Positions 16,488-27,618 are shown, numbered from the stretch's first letter. The stretch: DNA of 64,000 bases from Alcanivorax borkumensis SK2 (GCF_000009365.1 NC_008260.1:62001-126000); one strand, 5' to 3'. Numbers and translations are program-made. The notes: generated by a model not told the origin, from the letters alone.

Positions 16488-18275
16488 GTGGACGGATTTT
16501 TCTCGCAGGCGCTGGTGTTGCTGGGGGCGACACTGGTGTTGTTGCCGTTGTTCCAACGGCTGGGGCTGGGCAGCATTCTGGGCTATTTGGCGGCGGGCAT
16601 TGCTGTAGGGCCGTTGGGGTTTGGGCTGGTTAGTGGCGGTAACGATGTACTGCATTTTGCCGAGTTGGGGGTGGTGTTGATGCTGTTCTTGGTCGGGTTG
16701 GAGCTGGCCCCGCAGCAACTATGGGCGCAGCGCCAGCGGCTGGTAGGGCTGGGGGCCAGCCAAATGGTGTTCAGTGCCTTGCTATTGACCGGCGGTTTTT
16801 ATTTGTTGGGCTTCGATAGCCATCAAAGCGTGGCGATCGGGGCCACCCTCGCGCTGTCCTCCACGGCGTTTGTAGTGCAAATGCTGGTGGAAACCAACCA
16901 GCTGGGTACCTCTCAGGGGCGATCAGCCTTTTCCATTCTGTTATTTCAGGATTTGGCTGTGATCCCGATTCTGCTATTGCTGCCGTTACTGGCCGGGGCC
17001 CAGGCGGGTGAAGATAGCCCCCAGTTATTGGCAGGCCTCGTTGCGCTGGCGGCGATGGTATTAGCGGGCAAGTATGCGTTGAACCCGTGGCTCGGCTGGC
17101 AGGCCAAGCTGCGTAACCGGGAGCTGATGACCGCCAGTGCACTGATGTTGGTGTTGGGTTCTGCGGCGTTGATGGAACACCTGGGGCTGTCTATGGGGCT
17201 GGGGGCTTTTGTGGCGGGTGTGCTGCTGGCCAATTCGCCGTATCGGGAGCAGCTGGAAACCGATATCCAGCCATTCAAGGGTCTGTTGCTCGGGCTGTTT
17301 TTCCTGGCCATCGGCATGACCATGGATTTGCGTCTGCTGTTGGATCATTCGGGCAACATCGCGTTGTTCTTGGTTATGTTATTGGGTCTAAAGGGGCTGG
17401 TACTGGTCGCCATTAGCCGACTGCGTGGAGCGCAATGGCGCAGTACCGTCATGTTCGGCATTCTGCTTAGCCAGGGCGGTGAGTTTGCCTTTGTGCTGCT
17501 GACTCAGGCTCAGACGTTGAATTTACTCGATAGCACTCTGGCCGGGCAGCTGAATCTGGTGGTGGCGTTGTCTATGGCCTGTACCCCGTTGTTGCTGAAA
17601 CTAGTAACGCTTTTGTGGCCTAAGGCGGATGGCAAGGCACCGCGCAAGGATCTGGAAGAAGAAGACATGCCCAGCAATCACCACCCCCAGGTGGTGATTG
17701 CTGGGCTAGGTCGCTTCGGGCAGATCACTGCCCGGATTCTGGTGGGGCGCCAGATCCCCTTCACTGCGCTGGATTCGGACCCGGACGAAATCGATTTGCT
17801 GCGTCGTTACGGTAATGAGGTGTACTTCGGTGATGTGACCCGGCTAGATCTGCTGCACAACGCCGGGCTGGGACAGGCCAAGGTGCTGGTGCTGGCCGTG
17901 GATGATGTGGACGCTTCTTTGAAAGCCGCAGAGCTGGTGCGCGACCATTTCCCCAATGTGACCATCGTGGCTCGTGCCCGTGACCGCTATCACGCTTACA
18001 AGCTGCATGCCCTTGGAGTGGAGCAAGTGATTCGAGAAAGCTTTGAATCCGCCCTGCTGAGTGCGCGCCTGACGTTAATGCAGTTAGGGGTGCCTGAGTC
18101 CACGGCCATTGATTTGGTGCGCAGTTTTCGGGAGTTGGATGAGCGCCTGTTACTGGAACAGATTGAACATCGCGCGGACATGGAGATGTTAGTGGAAACC
18201 AACGCGAGAGGGAGGGCTGAACTGCAATCGTTATTGTCTGAGGGCAAAGCAGGCCAAAAAACAGGGGGCAATTGA
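16488..18275 (+). CDS. Monovalent cation:proton antiporter with TrkA-N domain (Kef/CPA2 type)
   Basis: 595 residues starting at a GTG with AAGGAG before it. An N-terminal membrane domain of about a dozen helices (residues 1-370) is CPA2-like. A cytoplasmic TrkA-N/RCK domain follows, with the nucleotide-binding VVIAGLGRFGQITARIL around residue 400. This matches KefB/KefC potassium efflux systems gated by glutathione adducts in enteric bacteria. No KefF/KefG quinone-reductase ancillary gene is next to it, which differs from E. coli. The RCK domain is complete. The stop codon is about 117 bases before the siderophore receptor start, so joint transcription is possible. Confidence 0.88.
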   Translation: MDGFFSQALVLLGATLVLLPLFQRLGLGSILGYLAAGIAVGPLGFGLVSGGNDVLHFAELGVVLMLFLVGLELAPQQLWAQRQRLVGLGASQMVFSALLLTGGFYLLGFDSHQSVAIGATLALSSTAFVVQMLVETNQLGTSQGRSAFSILLFQDLAVIPILLLLPLLAGAQAGEDSPQLLAGLVALAAMVLAGKYALNPWLGWQAKLRNRELMTASALMLVLGSAALMEHLGLSMGLGAFVAGVLLANSPYREQLETDIQPFKGLLLGLFFLAIGMTMDLRLLLDHSGNIALFLVMLLGLKGLVLVAISRLRGAQWRSTVMFGILLSQGGEFAFVLLTQAQTLNLLDSTLAGQLNLVVALSMACTPLLLKLVTLLWPKADGKAPRKDLEEEDMPSNHHPQVVIAGLGRFGQITARILVGRQIPFTALDSDPDEIDLLRRYGNEVYFGDVTRLDLLHNAGLGQAKVLVLAVDDVDASLKAAELVRDHFPNVTIVARARDRYHAYKLHALGVEQVIRESFESALLSARLTLMQLGVPESTAIDLVRSFRELDERLLLEQIEHRADMEMLVETNARGRAELQSLLSEGKAGQKTGGN

Positions 18276-18392
18276 GAATGGTTCGCGCCTGCATTATCAT
18301 CTGTTCCTGAGTCCGGTCGCTCGCGCTAGCGCAAGGTATGTTAGTAGCGGTTAGTGATGGTCCGGGATGCAGAGACAATTACAGGCACGATC

Positions 18393-20531
18393 ATGATCAT
18401 CACTTCTGCACGTTTTTGGGGCCGCCCGTTGGCGGCCTCACTGTTGCTATTTCCACTGGTTTCGACGGCAACAGAGGTGGAAACCGATAACGATGACGTA
18501 CATGAAATTCCGTCAGTAACGGTGAATGAAGAAACAAACCAAGGCACGCTTGCCGATACTTCGGAAAGCTACCAGCCGAAAACCCCGCTGAGCGCACCCA
18601 CCGGGTTGTCGCTGACCCGTCGGGAAACGCCGCAGTCGGTTTCAGTAGTGTCGCGGACCTTGATGGATGATTTCCAGATCGTGTCGGTGAGCGAAGCATT
18701 GGCGGCTACACCTGGGGTGGTGGTTGACCAAGTGGAAACCGATCGGGTGTATTACAACGCTCGCGGCTTTGAAATTACCAACTACCAGTACGACGGACTG
18801 GGCATGCCGTTGCCCTACGAAATCGTTAATGGAGATACGGATACGAGCCTGTTTGAACGGGTGGAAATTGTGCGCGGGTCCAATGGTTTGATGAACGGTT
18901 TGGGCAATCCTTCCGCCACCGTCAATTATGTTCGCAAGCGCCCTACACTAGATGCCCATAGCACACTTTCCGCGAGCTATGGCTCCTGGGATAACCGCCG
19001 TGTTGAAGTGGATACCTCCGGTAGCCTGACTGAGGATGGGCGGGTCCGTGGTCGTATGGTGTCAGCGTATCAGAATCGTGATTCTTATCTGGACCGTTAT
19101 GAAAATGAGCGTGGTGTTTTCTACGGGGTGGTTGAGGCTGATGTGACTGATTCAACGCTGTTCACGTTGGGTTATAGCTACCAGAACAGCAATGCAGACA
19201 GCCCCATGTGGGGGTCACTGCCGCTGTTCTATTCCGACGGCACCGCGACCGACTACGACGTGGAAACCAGCACCGCCGCCGACTGGGCATACTGGGACAG
19301 TAATACCGAGTCTGTGTTCGCCGAACTGCGGCAGCGTTTCGATAACGGTTGGGAAGCCAATGCGGTGTTCAACTACCGCAAGATGGAAGGTGAATCCAAG
19401 TTGTTCTATGTGTACGGCACACCCAACAAGGACGAAACCGGCCTGTTCGCCTACCCCAGCCAGTATGACGACAAGGTCACCGAGCGTGTGTTTGATCTGT
19501 ACGCCCGCGGCCCGTTCGAAGTGGGCGGCCGTGTTCACGAAATGGTGATTGGAGCTAACTATGCGAAAGGCCGTATTGAGGAAACCTCAAACTATGGGCA
19601 GGGCATCGGAACCGCGCTGACTCCGGACTGGGCTTTTGGTGGTAGTTACCCCAAGCCGACCTTCGATGCCTCCACCAGCGGTAGCAAGTGGGATGACCGC
19701 TACCGCAGCGCCTACCTGGCCACTCGCCTTAGCCTGGCCGACCCGCTGACCCTGATTGGCGGCGCTCGCTATGTGGACGTGACCAGCGAGGGTGAAGGTT
19801 ACGGCGCCAGTAAAGATGCCAGTGCCAGCGAAACCGTGCCTTATGTTGGTCTGATCTACGACCTGACGGATGTGCATTCTGTGTACGGTAGCTACACTAA
19901 AATTTTTAATCCACAGACCGAAGAAGACATCACAGGTCAGCGCCTGGAGCCAGTAACTGGTGAAACTCAAGAGCTGGGCCTGAAATCCGAATGGAAGGAT
20001 GGTCGGATTTATACTGCCTTGATTGCCTTCCGAACAGATCAGGAAAACCTGGCAGAAGCCGCTGGGATGATCGGCCCTGATACTTATTACGGCGGTGTGG
20101 ATGTGGAAAGCTTTGGCTATGAAGGGGAAATTAGCGGTGAAATTCTGCCCGGCTGGCAATTAGCCGGTGGTTACACCTGGCTGGAAATTGAAGACCAGGA
20201 CGGCGATGAAATTCGCACCTATACCCCGCGGGAAATTGTCCGCCTGTCTACCACCTATCGTCCCGCCGCCCTCCAGAAACTGAAAACCGGTGTGCAGGTC
20301 AGCTGGCAGGACAGCATTTACCGGGGCGGCACGGGTGGCGTACCGAAAACCACCCAGGATAGCTATGCGTTGGTGAACCTGATGGCCAGCTACGATTGGA
20401 CCAAACACCTGACCACCACCCTGAACGTGAACAACGTGACGGACGAAAAATATTACAACTCGTTGTACGTTGGGCAGGCGTTCTACGGGGCGCCACGTGG
20501 GGCCAATGTACGGTTCGATTATAAATTTTGA
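18393..20531 (+). CDS. TonB-dependent siderophore receptor
   Basis: 712 residues from ATG 18393, the first start that begins a signal peptide (LAASLLLFPLVSTA core); ATG 18357 is possible. There is no N-terminal STN signalling domain. The plug domain (about 60-180) has TRRETPQSVSVVSRTLMDD, typical of FhuE/FpvA-type ferric siderophore receptors, and RVEIVRGSNGLMNGLGNPS is the conserved plug end. A 22-strand barrel follows and ends in a terminal Phe (FDYKF), as required for barrel insertion. A weak Fur-like match (11 of 19) lies at 18268-18286. The ligand is likely a hydroxamate-type siderophore, by analogy only. A terminator follows at 20596. Confidence 0.92.
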   Translation: MIITSARFWGRPLAASLLLFPLVSTATEVETDNDDVHEIPSVTVNEETNQGTLADTSESYQPKTPLSAPTGLSLTRRETPQSVSVVSRTLMDDFQIVSVSEALAATPGVVVDQVETDRVYYNARGFEITNYQYDGLGMPLPYEIVNGDTDTSLFERVEIVRGSNGLMNGLGNPSATVNYVRKRPTLDAHSTLSASYGSWDNRRVEVDTSGSLTEDGRVRGRMVSAYQNRDSYLDRYENERGVFYGVVEADVTDSTLFTLGYSYQNSNADSPMWGSLPLFYSDGTATDYDVETSTAADWAYWDSNTESVFAELRQRFDNGWEANAVFNYRKMEGESKLFYVYGTPNKDETGLFAYPSQYDDKVTERVFDLYARGPFEVGGRVHEMVIGANYAKGRIEETSNYGQGIGTALTPDWAFGGSYPKPTFDASTSGSKWDDRYRSAYLATRLSLADPLTLIGGARYVDVTSEGEGYGASKDASASETVPYVGLIYDLTDVHSVYGSYTKIFNPQTEEDITGQRLEPVTGETQELGLKSEWKDGRIYTALIAFRTDQENLAEAAGMIGPDTYYGGVDVESFGYEGEISGEILPGWQLAGGYTWLEIEDQDGDEIRTYTPREIVRLSTTYRPAALQKLKTGVQVSWQDSIYRGGTGGVPKTTQDSYALVNLMASYDWTKHLTTTLNVNNVTDEKYYNSLYVGQAFYGAPRGANVRFDYKF

Positions 20532-20595
20532 GAAGGTTCAGCGGGTGACCCTTACGGCTAACCCGCCTTGAAACACCAAAAAATAACCGGTTTAA

Positions 20596-20634
20596 CGCCG
20601 ATGTCTGCACAAGCAAGGGCGTCGGCGGTTTTTT
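20596..20634 (+). terminator. Rho-independent terminator after the siderophore receptor gene
   Basis: CGCCGATG pairs with CGTCGGCG (one T-G pair) across a 16-base loop and is followed at once by GTTTTTTAT. It lies about 65 bases past the receptor stop codon. Confidence 0.8.
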
Positions 20635-20656
20635 ATGCGGGTTTTAGAGAAACGTT

Positions 20657-20753
20657 TGTAGGTCGGCTTAGCCGTGAAGCGGCGGAACCCGGCAGCCTGC
20701 TGCCGAGTTCATTGCCTAATGTCGGATTATGCCTGTGGCTAATCTGACCTACA
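20657..20753. repeat. 97-bp element bounded by 17-bp inverted repeats
   Basis: Left end TGTAGGTCGGCTTAGCC (20657-20673) is inverted at the right as GGCTAATCTGACCTACA (20737-20753) with 14 of 17 positions matching. The interior has further partial pairing (GGCAGCCTGCTGCC). Similar GTAGGTCGGATTAGC-type repeats are scattered in many proteobacterial genomes. This is a REP/MITE-like intergenic element between convergent genes. Confidence 0.65.
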
Positions 20754-20762
20754 GGGTGCGGT

Positions 20763-21182
20763 TTACAGCTTTAGCTTGTTCAGCCCTCGGCCGATAGCCT
20801 GGCCCAGGCCGGCTTTGATGATCGGGCCGATCAGTGGCAACTTGCCTTCAAACTCGATGGTGTAGTCCAGCTTGCTGCCGCCATTGGCGGCTTCGGAAAA
20901 GCGCATGACGCCCTTATGGTGCTTGAGAGGGCTGCCCTTGGTGATGGCGTATTCAATGCGCTCGTTAGGCACTATCTTGGTGACGGTTTCTTCGAACGGT
21001 GGCGCGATCAGGATCTGCATTTTGCGGGTAGAACCTACCCCGTTGGGGCTGTCCTGTCCGTCTTTAATACGTTTGATCTTGGCCGGGGCAAAAATCAGTT
21101 CCAGATTTTCGTGCACGCTGAGAAAGTTGAACAGCTTGTCCACGGAAAACGGAAAGGTCTTGTGAATTTCGATACGTTGCAT
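20763..21182 (-). CDS. SRPBCC (START/polyketide-cyclase-like) family protein
   Basis: 139 residues from ATG 21182, which has AGGAG eight bases upstream; an upstream in-frame start at 21209 has none. The helix-grip fold is suggested by the opening HKTFPFSVDKLFNFLSVHENL, a long middle beta region with VTKIVPNERIEYAITKG, and a long C-terminal amphipathic helix (LIGPIIKAGLGQAIGRGL). This is the usual layout of SRPBCC ligand-binding proteins; the hydrophobic pocket could hold a lipid or fatty-acid-like ligand, which cannot be specified. Small, cytoplasmic and probably monocistronic. Confidence 0.8.
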   Translation of the reverse strand: MQRIEIHKTFPFSVDKLFNFLSVHENLELIFAPAKIKRIKDGQDSPNGVGSTRKMQILIAPPFEETVTKIVPNERIEYAITKGSPLKHHKGVMRFSEAANGGSKLDYTIEFEGKLPLIGPIIKAGLGQAIGRGLNKLKL

Positions 21183-21761
21183 GGTGGTTGCTCCTATTAC
21201 GTCCGGCAAGCGGACGGAGATGATTCACACTGCCAGGCGCGGCAGTAAACAGGGTGTTGATTCTGACGCTTGCCAAGTTGCTCACAAGGTTAAATGGGGC
21301 CATAGCACGGCTGACGACAGCCTTAGGATGAGAGGAGATAAGCCTCCCCCATTGTGTCTATCCGCCGTTAAAACTCATCGGCTAGCCAGGCGTTACCGCT
21401 GCACAGCGCTTCTGCTGCTGTGCGCAATGGGCCAATGGCGTTGCCGGCTAGTGAAAAGGCAGGCGCGATGTCCGGAAAGTAGCCTAACTCATGCATTAGA
21501 CGGTTGACTATCCCCCGTGTGGGGCGCTCAGAAAATATTGCGGTCAGATGGTATGGTTAGCCCGGTTGCTGGCCAGCCATGGGGCTTGCATCAACGGGAG
21601 AGCAGGATTGAGCAGAGATCGCATAAAGGCGACCTTGTCAGACTGTAACTCGCTAGGCGGTAAGTTAGCGGTAAAGAGTACCAGCGGATCACTTGCTGCA
21701 GTATAAGGGCCACGGGGCCGTGGGTAAGGGCTTAGGGTGTGGTCATTTTCGACGGTCGAAT
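21183..21761. other. 579-bp intergenic region, no supported gene
   Basis: I found no gene with a ribosome binding site. A minus-strand frame (21544-21828) ends in a protein-like tail (DKVAFMRSLLNPALPLMQAP), but it overlaps the GNAT gene in another frame and its start is not supported. It could be the remnant of a decayed gene. The divergent SRPBCC promoter should lie close to 21183. Confidence 0.4.
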
Positions 21762-22301
21762 TTATGGTCGATAGTCGGATTTGAGTAACGCGTAGAGCGC
21801 CTGATCTACGAACCGGTCGTAAAGCCATTCGGCTTGCCTGAGCGTTCCTTCGTACACAAAACCCAATCGTTCCGGCAGGGCTCGACTTCGCCTGTTGTTC
21901 AGCGCACAGCGGATCTCGATCCGGTTGAGTGTATATTCTGTGAAACCAATATTGAGGAGTTGCCTGACCGCACTTGTCGCGATGCCCTGACCCGTGTGGG
22001 TCTGCGCGAGCCAGTACCCGATGGATCCTGTGTGATGAGGTTGGTTGATATTATTGAACCCGGTGACGCCACATACAGTCCCCAAATGAACAATGGCAAA
22101 GGAGTGGGCGTCACCAGTGGCGGCCATTTTTTCAGCGGTTTCAATGAAGTGTCTTGTGTCGTCGACCGTTAACACCTGATCCAGCCAAGGCAACCATTCG
22201 CGCAGGAAGTTTCGATTACTGTTGGTGAGTGTAAACAGATCGTTAGCAAAGCCCTGATTCAGGGGGTGTAGGGTGACATTAGCGTCCACGCGAACCTCCA
22301 T
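21762..22301 (-). CDS. GNAT family N-acetyltransferase, RimJ/RimL type
   Basis: 179 residues with the GNAT acetyl-CoA signature as Q-x-G-x-G/A in the segment THTGQGIATSAVRQLL (around residue 103) and the RimL-like ending ERLGFVYEGTLRQAEWLYDRFVDQALYALL. Proteins of this branch acetylate N-terminal or side-chain amines of ribosomal proteins or small molecules. The start MEVRVDANVTLHPL fits the family N-terminus. It lies in the same direction as ggt upstream at 22351, about 49 bases away, so it may be cotranscribed with ggt. The substrate is unknown. Confidence 0.85.
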   Translation of the reverse strand: MEVRVDANVTLHPLNQGFANDLFTLTNSNRNFLREWLPWLDQVLTVDDTRHFIETAEKMAATGDAHSFAIVHLGTVCGVTGFNNINQPHHTGSIGYWLAQTHTGQGIATSAVRQLLNIGFTEYTLNRIEIRCALNNRRSRALPERLGFVYEGTLRQAEWLYDRFVDQALYALLKSDYRP

Positions 22302-22350
22302 TTGAGGGCAGAAAAGCCTGCTGGCCTAGGATTAAGTTAACGCTTTGCCT

Positions 22351-24036
22351 CTACTCTGTTGATTGCTCCTTGGATGAATGTGGGGCTCGAATTTCGGCGC
22401 TACCGATCCCTCGTGGGTCGCTGGCAGCGGTGACCTCGCCACTATCTTGGCGCCACAGTATAGCCTGCATGTTGCCGTAGTTACGGCCAGTGGAAACCAC
22501 CTTATGCCCCCTACGTACCAAGTCTTTTGCGGCTTGGCTGTCGATGAATGCCGGCTCCGCCTGCACTTCGTCGGGCAGGTATTGATGGTGGTAGCGCACT
22601 GCGTTGACCCAGTCTTCCACTGGTTTGTTGTTGCTGGCTTCCAGCACGGCCAGCATTACCATGGAAATGATGCGGCTGCCGCCGGGGGTGCCGAGAATGG
22701 CGATGCGGTCGTCGAACTCCACGAAGGTGGGGGTCATGGATGACAGGGGGCGCTTGCCGGGGGCAATGGCGTTGGCCTGGCTGCCGACCAGGCCATAGGC
22801 ATTGGGGCTGCCGGGTTTGGCGGAGAAGTCGTCCATTTCGTTATTGAGAAGAACGCCGGTGCCGGGGGCCACAAAGCCGCTACCGAATGGCAGGTTAATG
22901 CTTAGCGTAGCGGCCACTCGATTGCCGTCTTTATCCAGTACCGAAAAATGGGTGGTATGAAAGCCTTCTTCTACGCCGACGGGCTCGCCCAGGCTGCTGC
23001 TGGCAGTGGCCTTGTCGAGAGTAATACTGCTGGCGCGTTGCTTGGCGTAGCCTATGCTCAACAGCTTATCCACAGGTATATCCACAAAGTCCGGGTCGCC
23101 AAGATACCGTGCCCTGTCCTGATAGGCGCGGCGCATGGCCTCGATGGCCAGGTGCGGGGTTATTTCTGCGGTGTTGCCGTCGTTGAGTTGGCTGAGAATA
23201 TTGAGCGCTTCGCCCATAACGATGCCGCCAGACGACGGTGGTGGGGCTGAGATTACCCGGCCCCCGCGGAACTGGCTGACGGTGGGGGTGCGCTCTACAA
23301 CCTTATAGTTAGCAAGATCGTCCAGTGTCCAGATACCGCCAGCTTGTTGCACTCCGTCTACCAGCTGTTTGGCCACTTCGCCCTGATAAAAGCCCGCGTT
23401 TCCCTTTTCAGCGAGGGCTCTGAGTACCCGGGCAAGATCTGCTTGTTTGATCAGGTGGTTGTTGGGCGGCACCTTGCCGTTGTGCAGGAAGATAGCGGCG
23501 GCTTCCGGAAAGCGGTTAAGCACGTCTTTCCGGTAACCTGCTAATTTGCGGTAATGCTCCTCTACATGGAAGCCGTGTTCGGCCAAAGCAATAGCGGGGG
23601 CTAGAGTGGAAGTGAGCGGCAACTTACCGTAATTGTCCGCGAGATGGACGAAAGCGGCGGCTTGGCCGGGAATGCCGGCAGCGCTGGGGCCGTTTACTGC
23701 CCAGTCGCGCATCACCTTACCCTCTTTGTTTTGGTACATGGCAGCGGTGGCCGCGTCGGGAGCCGTTTCGCGGGCATCTACAAAGGTTTGCAAGCCATCC
23801 TGTTCCCGGTGTAGCAGCCAGAAGCCACCGCCGCCCATGCCGGCAGAATAGGGTTCGACCACGGCCAAAGTGGCGGCCACCGCGACTGCCGCATCAAAGG
23901 CATTGCCGCCCTGCTCCAGAATATTCAGCCCAGCCTGAGTTGCCAGTGGATGGGCACTGGCAACCGCACTCTTGCCTGGCCCGGCGGCCTGGGCGGTAAC
24001 AGTAATTAGCAGCAGGAGCGAAAGCAGATGGCGCAT
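22351..24036 (-). CDS. ggt: Gamma-glutamyltransferase
   Basis: 561 residues, typical length. A signal peptide (LLSLLLLITVTAQA) sends it to the periplasm. The autoprocessing site is the Thr-Thr in EEGFHTTHFSVLDKDGN; the second Thr should become the N-terminal nucleophile of the small subunit after self-cleavage. The LNNEMDDFS and PLSSMTPTFV segments are the usual substrate-binding motifs. The enzyme removes the gamma-glutamyl group from glutathione, feeding the glutathione cycle that also includes gshB, gloA and frmA elsewhere in the window. GGAGGA precedes the ATG. Confidence 0.95.
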   Translation of the reverse strand: MRHLLSLLLLITVTAQAAGPGKSAVASAHPLATQAGLNILEQGGNAFDAAVAVAATLAVVEPYSAGMGGGGFWLLHREQDGLQTFVDARETAPDAATAAMYQNKEGKVMRDWAVNGPSAAGIPGQAAAFVHLADNYGKLPLTSTLAPAIALAEHGFHVEEHYRKLAGYRKDVLNRFPEAAAIFLHNGKVPPNNHLIKQADLARVLRALAEKGNAGFYQGEVAKQLVDGVQQAGGIWTLDDLANYKVVERTPTVSQFRGGRVISAPPPSSGGIVMGEALNILSQLNDGNTAEITPHLAIEAMRRAYQDRARYLGDPDFVDIPVDKLLSIGYAKQRASSITLDKATASSSLGEPVGVEEGFHTTHFSVLDKDGNRVAATLSINLPFGSGFVAPGTGVLLNNEMDDFSAKPGSPNAYGLVGSQANAIAPGKRPLSSMTPTFVEFDDRIAILGTPGGSRIISMVMLAVLEASNNKPVEDWVNAVRYHHQYLPDEVQAEPAFIDSQAAKDLVRRGHKVVSTGRNYGNMQAILWRQDSGEVTAASDPRGIGSAEIRAPHSSKEQSTE

Positions 24037-24095
24037 GGGGATTCCTCCGTGTATTCAGCTATACCCTGGTAGACGTGCTTTAACCGGCGCTCCCA

Positions 24096-24109
24096 CAGGA
24101 AGCTTCCTG
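24096..24109. repeat. 14-bp perfect palindrome (CAGGAAGCTTCCTG)
   Basis: It lies in the 233-bp gap between coaD and ggt, next to a GCTCCCACA sequence that resembles the ends of TGTGGGAGC-type REP repeats. It may be part of a degenerate repeat element or of an operator upstream of ggt. Confidence 0.35.
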
Positions 24110-24269
24110 CATTGTTATTGGCGTTGAAACAAGCAACGACACGGTTATCGTGGATGATTTGACTTTAGGCCCTGCTCTCGCCTCAACACTCGGGTGCAGC
24201 TACGCTCTTTTCAGATCATCGTGTAGAGAATCGCGTTTTGGCTTGCCGCTAGAAGCGGGTCGCGATGTT

Positions 24270-25126
<857 letters not shown>

Positions 25127-25193
25127 TGTAGTGGTCTAATGAATCCGGACACCAACGTAGGTGGTAAAGTTACCACCTTAAGCGAGGTGCCAG

Positions 25194-25449
25194 ATGACCA
25201 GAAAAAGACGTTCCTTTACTCCTGAATTCAAGCAGGAGGCCGCGATTCTAGTGCTGGATCAAGGCTATACAATTTCTCAGGTTAGCGTATCGCTTGGTGT
25301 TGTCGAGAGTGCGCTGCGGCGCAGGGTGAAGCAGCTTGAAGCTGAGCGCCATGGGGTCACGCCCAAAGGCAAAGCCCTACCCCTGAACAGCGGCGTATTC
25401 AGGAGCTGGAGGCCCGCTGCGATCGGTTGGAACGGGAGAAGAGCATACT

Positions 25450-25477
<28 letters not shown>
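25194..25477 (+). pseudogene. IS3 transposase OrfA, frameshifted
   Basis: The start MTRKRRSFTPEFKQEAAIL and helix-turn-helix ending in ESALRRRVKQLE are intact. Around 25378-25384 (GCCCTACCCCTGAA) one base appears to be missing: the first frame then reads an unrelated tail to 25451, while the expected sequence TPEQRRIQELEARCDRLERE continues in another frame to a stop at 25475-25477. The leucine-zipper part is therefore out of frame. The A6G slippery site lies in this restored frame. Confidence 0.85.
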
Positions 25478-26330
<853 letters not shown>

Positions 26331-26338
26331 CCACTACA

Positions 26339-26656
26339 TTATTCTTTTGCGTGAGCGTTAGAATATTTAGGGGGCTTATGGATGGCTGAGCACGTACGGT
26401 GTTTTGCAGAGGTTTTCTCGTGTTTAGTAAGAGGATCAGAAAGCCGACTTAGGTGAAGCTGTTGCTGAAGTTGTCGTTGGTCGTTGGTTTGTTACAGTAG
26501 GCCAGCCGATACCATCCGGGATGACTTCGCCGTACGTTTGCGTAAAGTGGATAGCAAGTATCCTGCTTGGCGCTATGCAAATGAAAAGGGCCTACTAACC
26601 GCTTCTCTTGATGCTGTGCCGGGAGGCGTGAGGGAATGCCGCCTGCCCGGCCTTTC
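26339..26656. other. 318-bp region between the IS relic and the RIO kinase gene
   Basis: No intact gene. On the plus strand a short open stretch (about 26500-26658, reading DTIRDDFAVRLRKVDSKYPAW) looks protein-like without a start codon and could be the remains of a gene cut by the insertion. A 12-bp near-perfect hairpin lies at its end (26618-26651). Confidence 0.35.
26618..26651. repeat. Imperfect hairpin after the RIO kinase stop
   Basis: GCCGGGAGGCG pairs with CGCCTGCCCGGC, leaving one bulged G. CTTTCTT follows on the plus strand. For the minus-strand RIO gene it lies 6 to 39 bases past the stop, without a U run. Possible terminator or stabiliser. Confidence 0.5.
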
Positions 26657-27520
26657 TTAGGCGTAGGGATCGTCGTGGTTGTTGGTAATGCGTTCGCGGC
26701 GTTCTTGTTCTTCTTCAAAAGCGGCTTTAATCTCTGCCAATACATCATCTACATCGGCAATGTGCCCATCATCATTCATCTGGCCGGTGAGTTCGCTGTT
26801 TGGTGTCAGTTCCCCGCTTTCATACAAGGCCCAAATTTCTTGGCCGTAGCGGCTGCCGCGCAGTGATGGTGCGTATTGGCCGTAGTAACGGGTCATGTTA
26901 TCTACATCCCTATACAGCATGGCCTCGGCGTTATTGTTGGCGGCGGCATCCACGGCCTGGGGCAGGTCAATGATTACCGGGCCATAATCGTCCACGAGGA
27001 CATTGAATTCTGACAGGTCACCGTGAATGATGCCGGCGCAGAGCATGCGAACCACGTATTGCATCATCAGGGCGTGGTCTTCTTCGGCCTGCTCGGCGGA
27101 CATGACAACGTCGCTGAGCCTAGGCGCGACGTCGCCTTCGTCGTCGGTGACCAGCTCCATTAATAGCACACCTTCGAGCATGTCGTAGGGTTTGGGCACG
27201 CGGACGCCGGCCTGGGCGAGTAATCGCAGGGCATCCACTTCGGCGCTTTGCCAGATCTTTTCTTGCTGTTCGCGGCCGAACTTCGAGCCTTTTTCCATGG
27301 CACGGCTGCGTCGGCTGTTGCGTACCTTGCGCCCTTCCCGGTACTGGGCGGCTTTCTTGAAGTTACGCTTGGCGGCTTCCTTGTAGACTTTCGCGCAGCG
27401 GATCTCTTGGCCACAGCGAACCACAAAAATATCGGCTTCCTTGCCACTCATCAGACGGCTGATGACCTCATCGACGAGTCCATCATCGACCAGGGGCTGT
27501 AAACGTTGTGGGGTTTTCAT
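26657..27520 (-). CDS. RIO-type serine/threonine protein kinase
   Basis: 287 residues from ATG 27520; ATG 27538 would add six residues. RIO-domain motifs are clear: GKEADIF at about residue 26 (the STGKEA-like flexible phosphate loop), CAKVYKEA with the ATP lysine, GIIHGDLSEFNVLV as the catalytic loop with Asp and Asn, and VIIDLPQAVD in place of DFG. In archaea and eukaryotes RIO kinases work in ribosome assembly; the bacterial proteins have no settled role. The C-terminus is acidic. No neighbour suggests a substrate. It is a complete gene beside the IS relic. Confidence 0.9.
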   Translation of the reverse strand: MKTPQRLQPLVDDGLVDEVISRLMSGKEADIFVVRCGQEIRCAKVYKEAAKRNFKKAAQYREGRKVRNSRRSRAMEKGSKFGREQQEKIWQSAEVDALRLLAQAGVRVPKPYDMLEGVLLMELVTDDEGDVAPRLSDVVMSAEQAEEDHALMMQYVVRMLCAGIIHGDLSEFNVLVDDYGPVIIDLPQAVDAAANNNAEAMLYRDVDNMTRYYGQYAPSLRGSRYGQEIWALYESGELTPNSELTGQMNDDGHIADVDDVLAEIKAAFEEEQERRERITNNHDDPYA

Positions 27521-27618
27521 GCCGCACTTATACCTCATTTAGCGCGTGGCTTCGCCTGCTTCCTGAGGTTTTGACAGGGAAAATGAGAAAAAAGCACGCA
27601 TAGAGGGGTAAGGACGTG

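Noticed and set aside
21544..21828. 94-codon minus-strand frame with a protein-like tail
   Set aside because: It overlaps the GNAT gene in another frame and its start is unsupported; at most a remnant.
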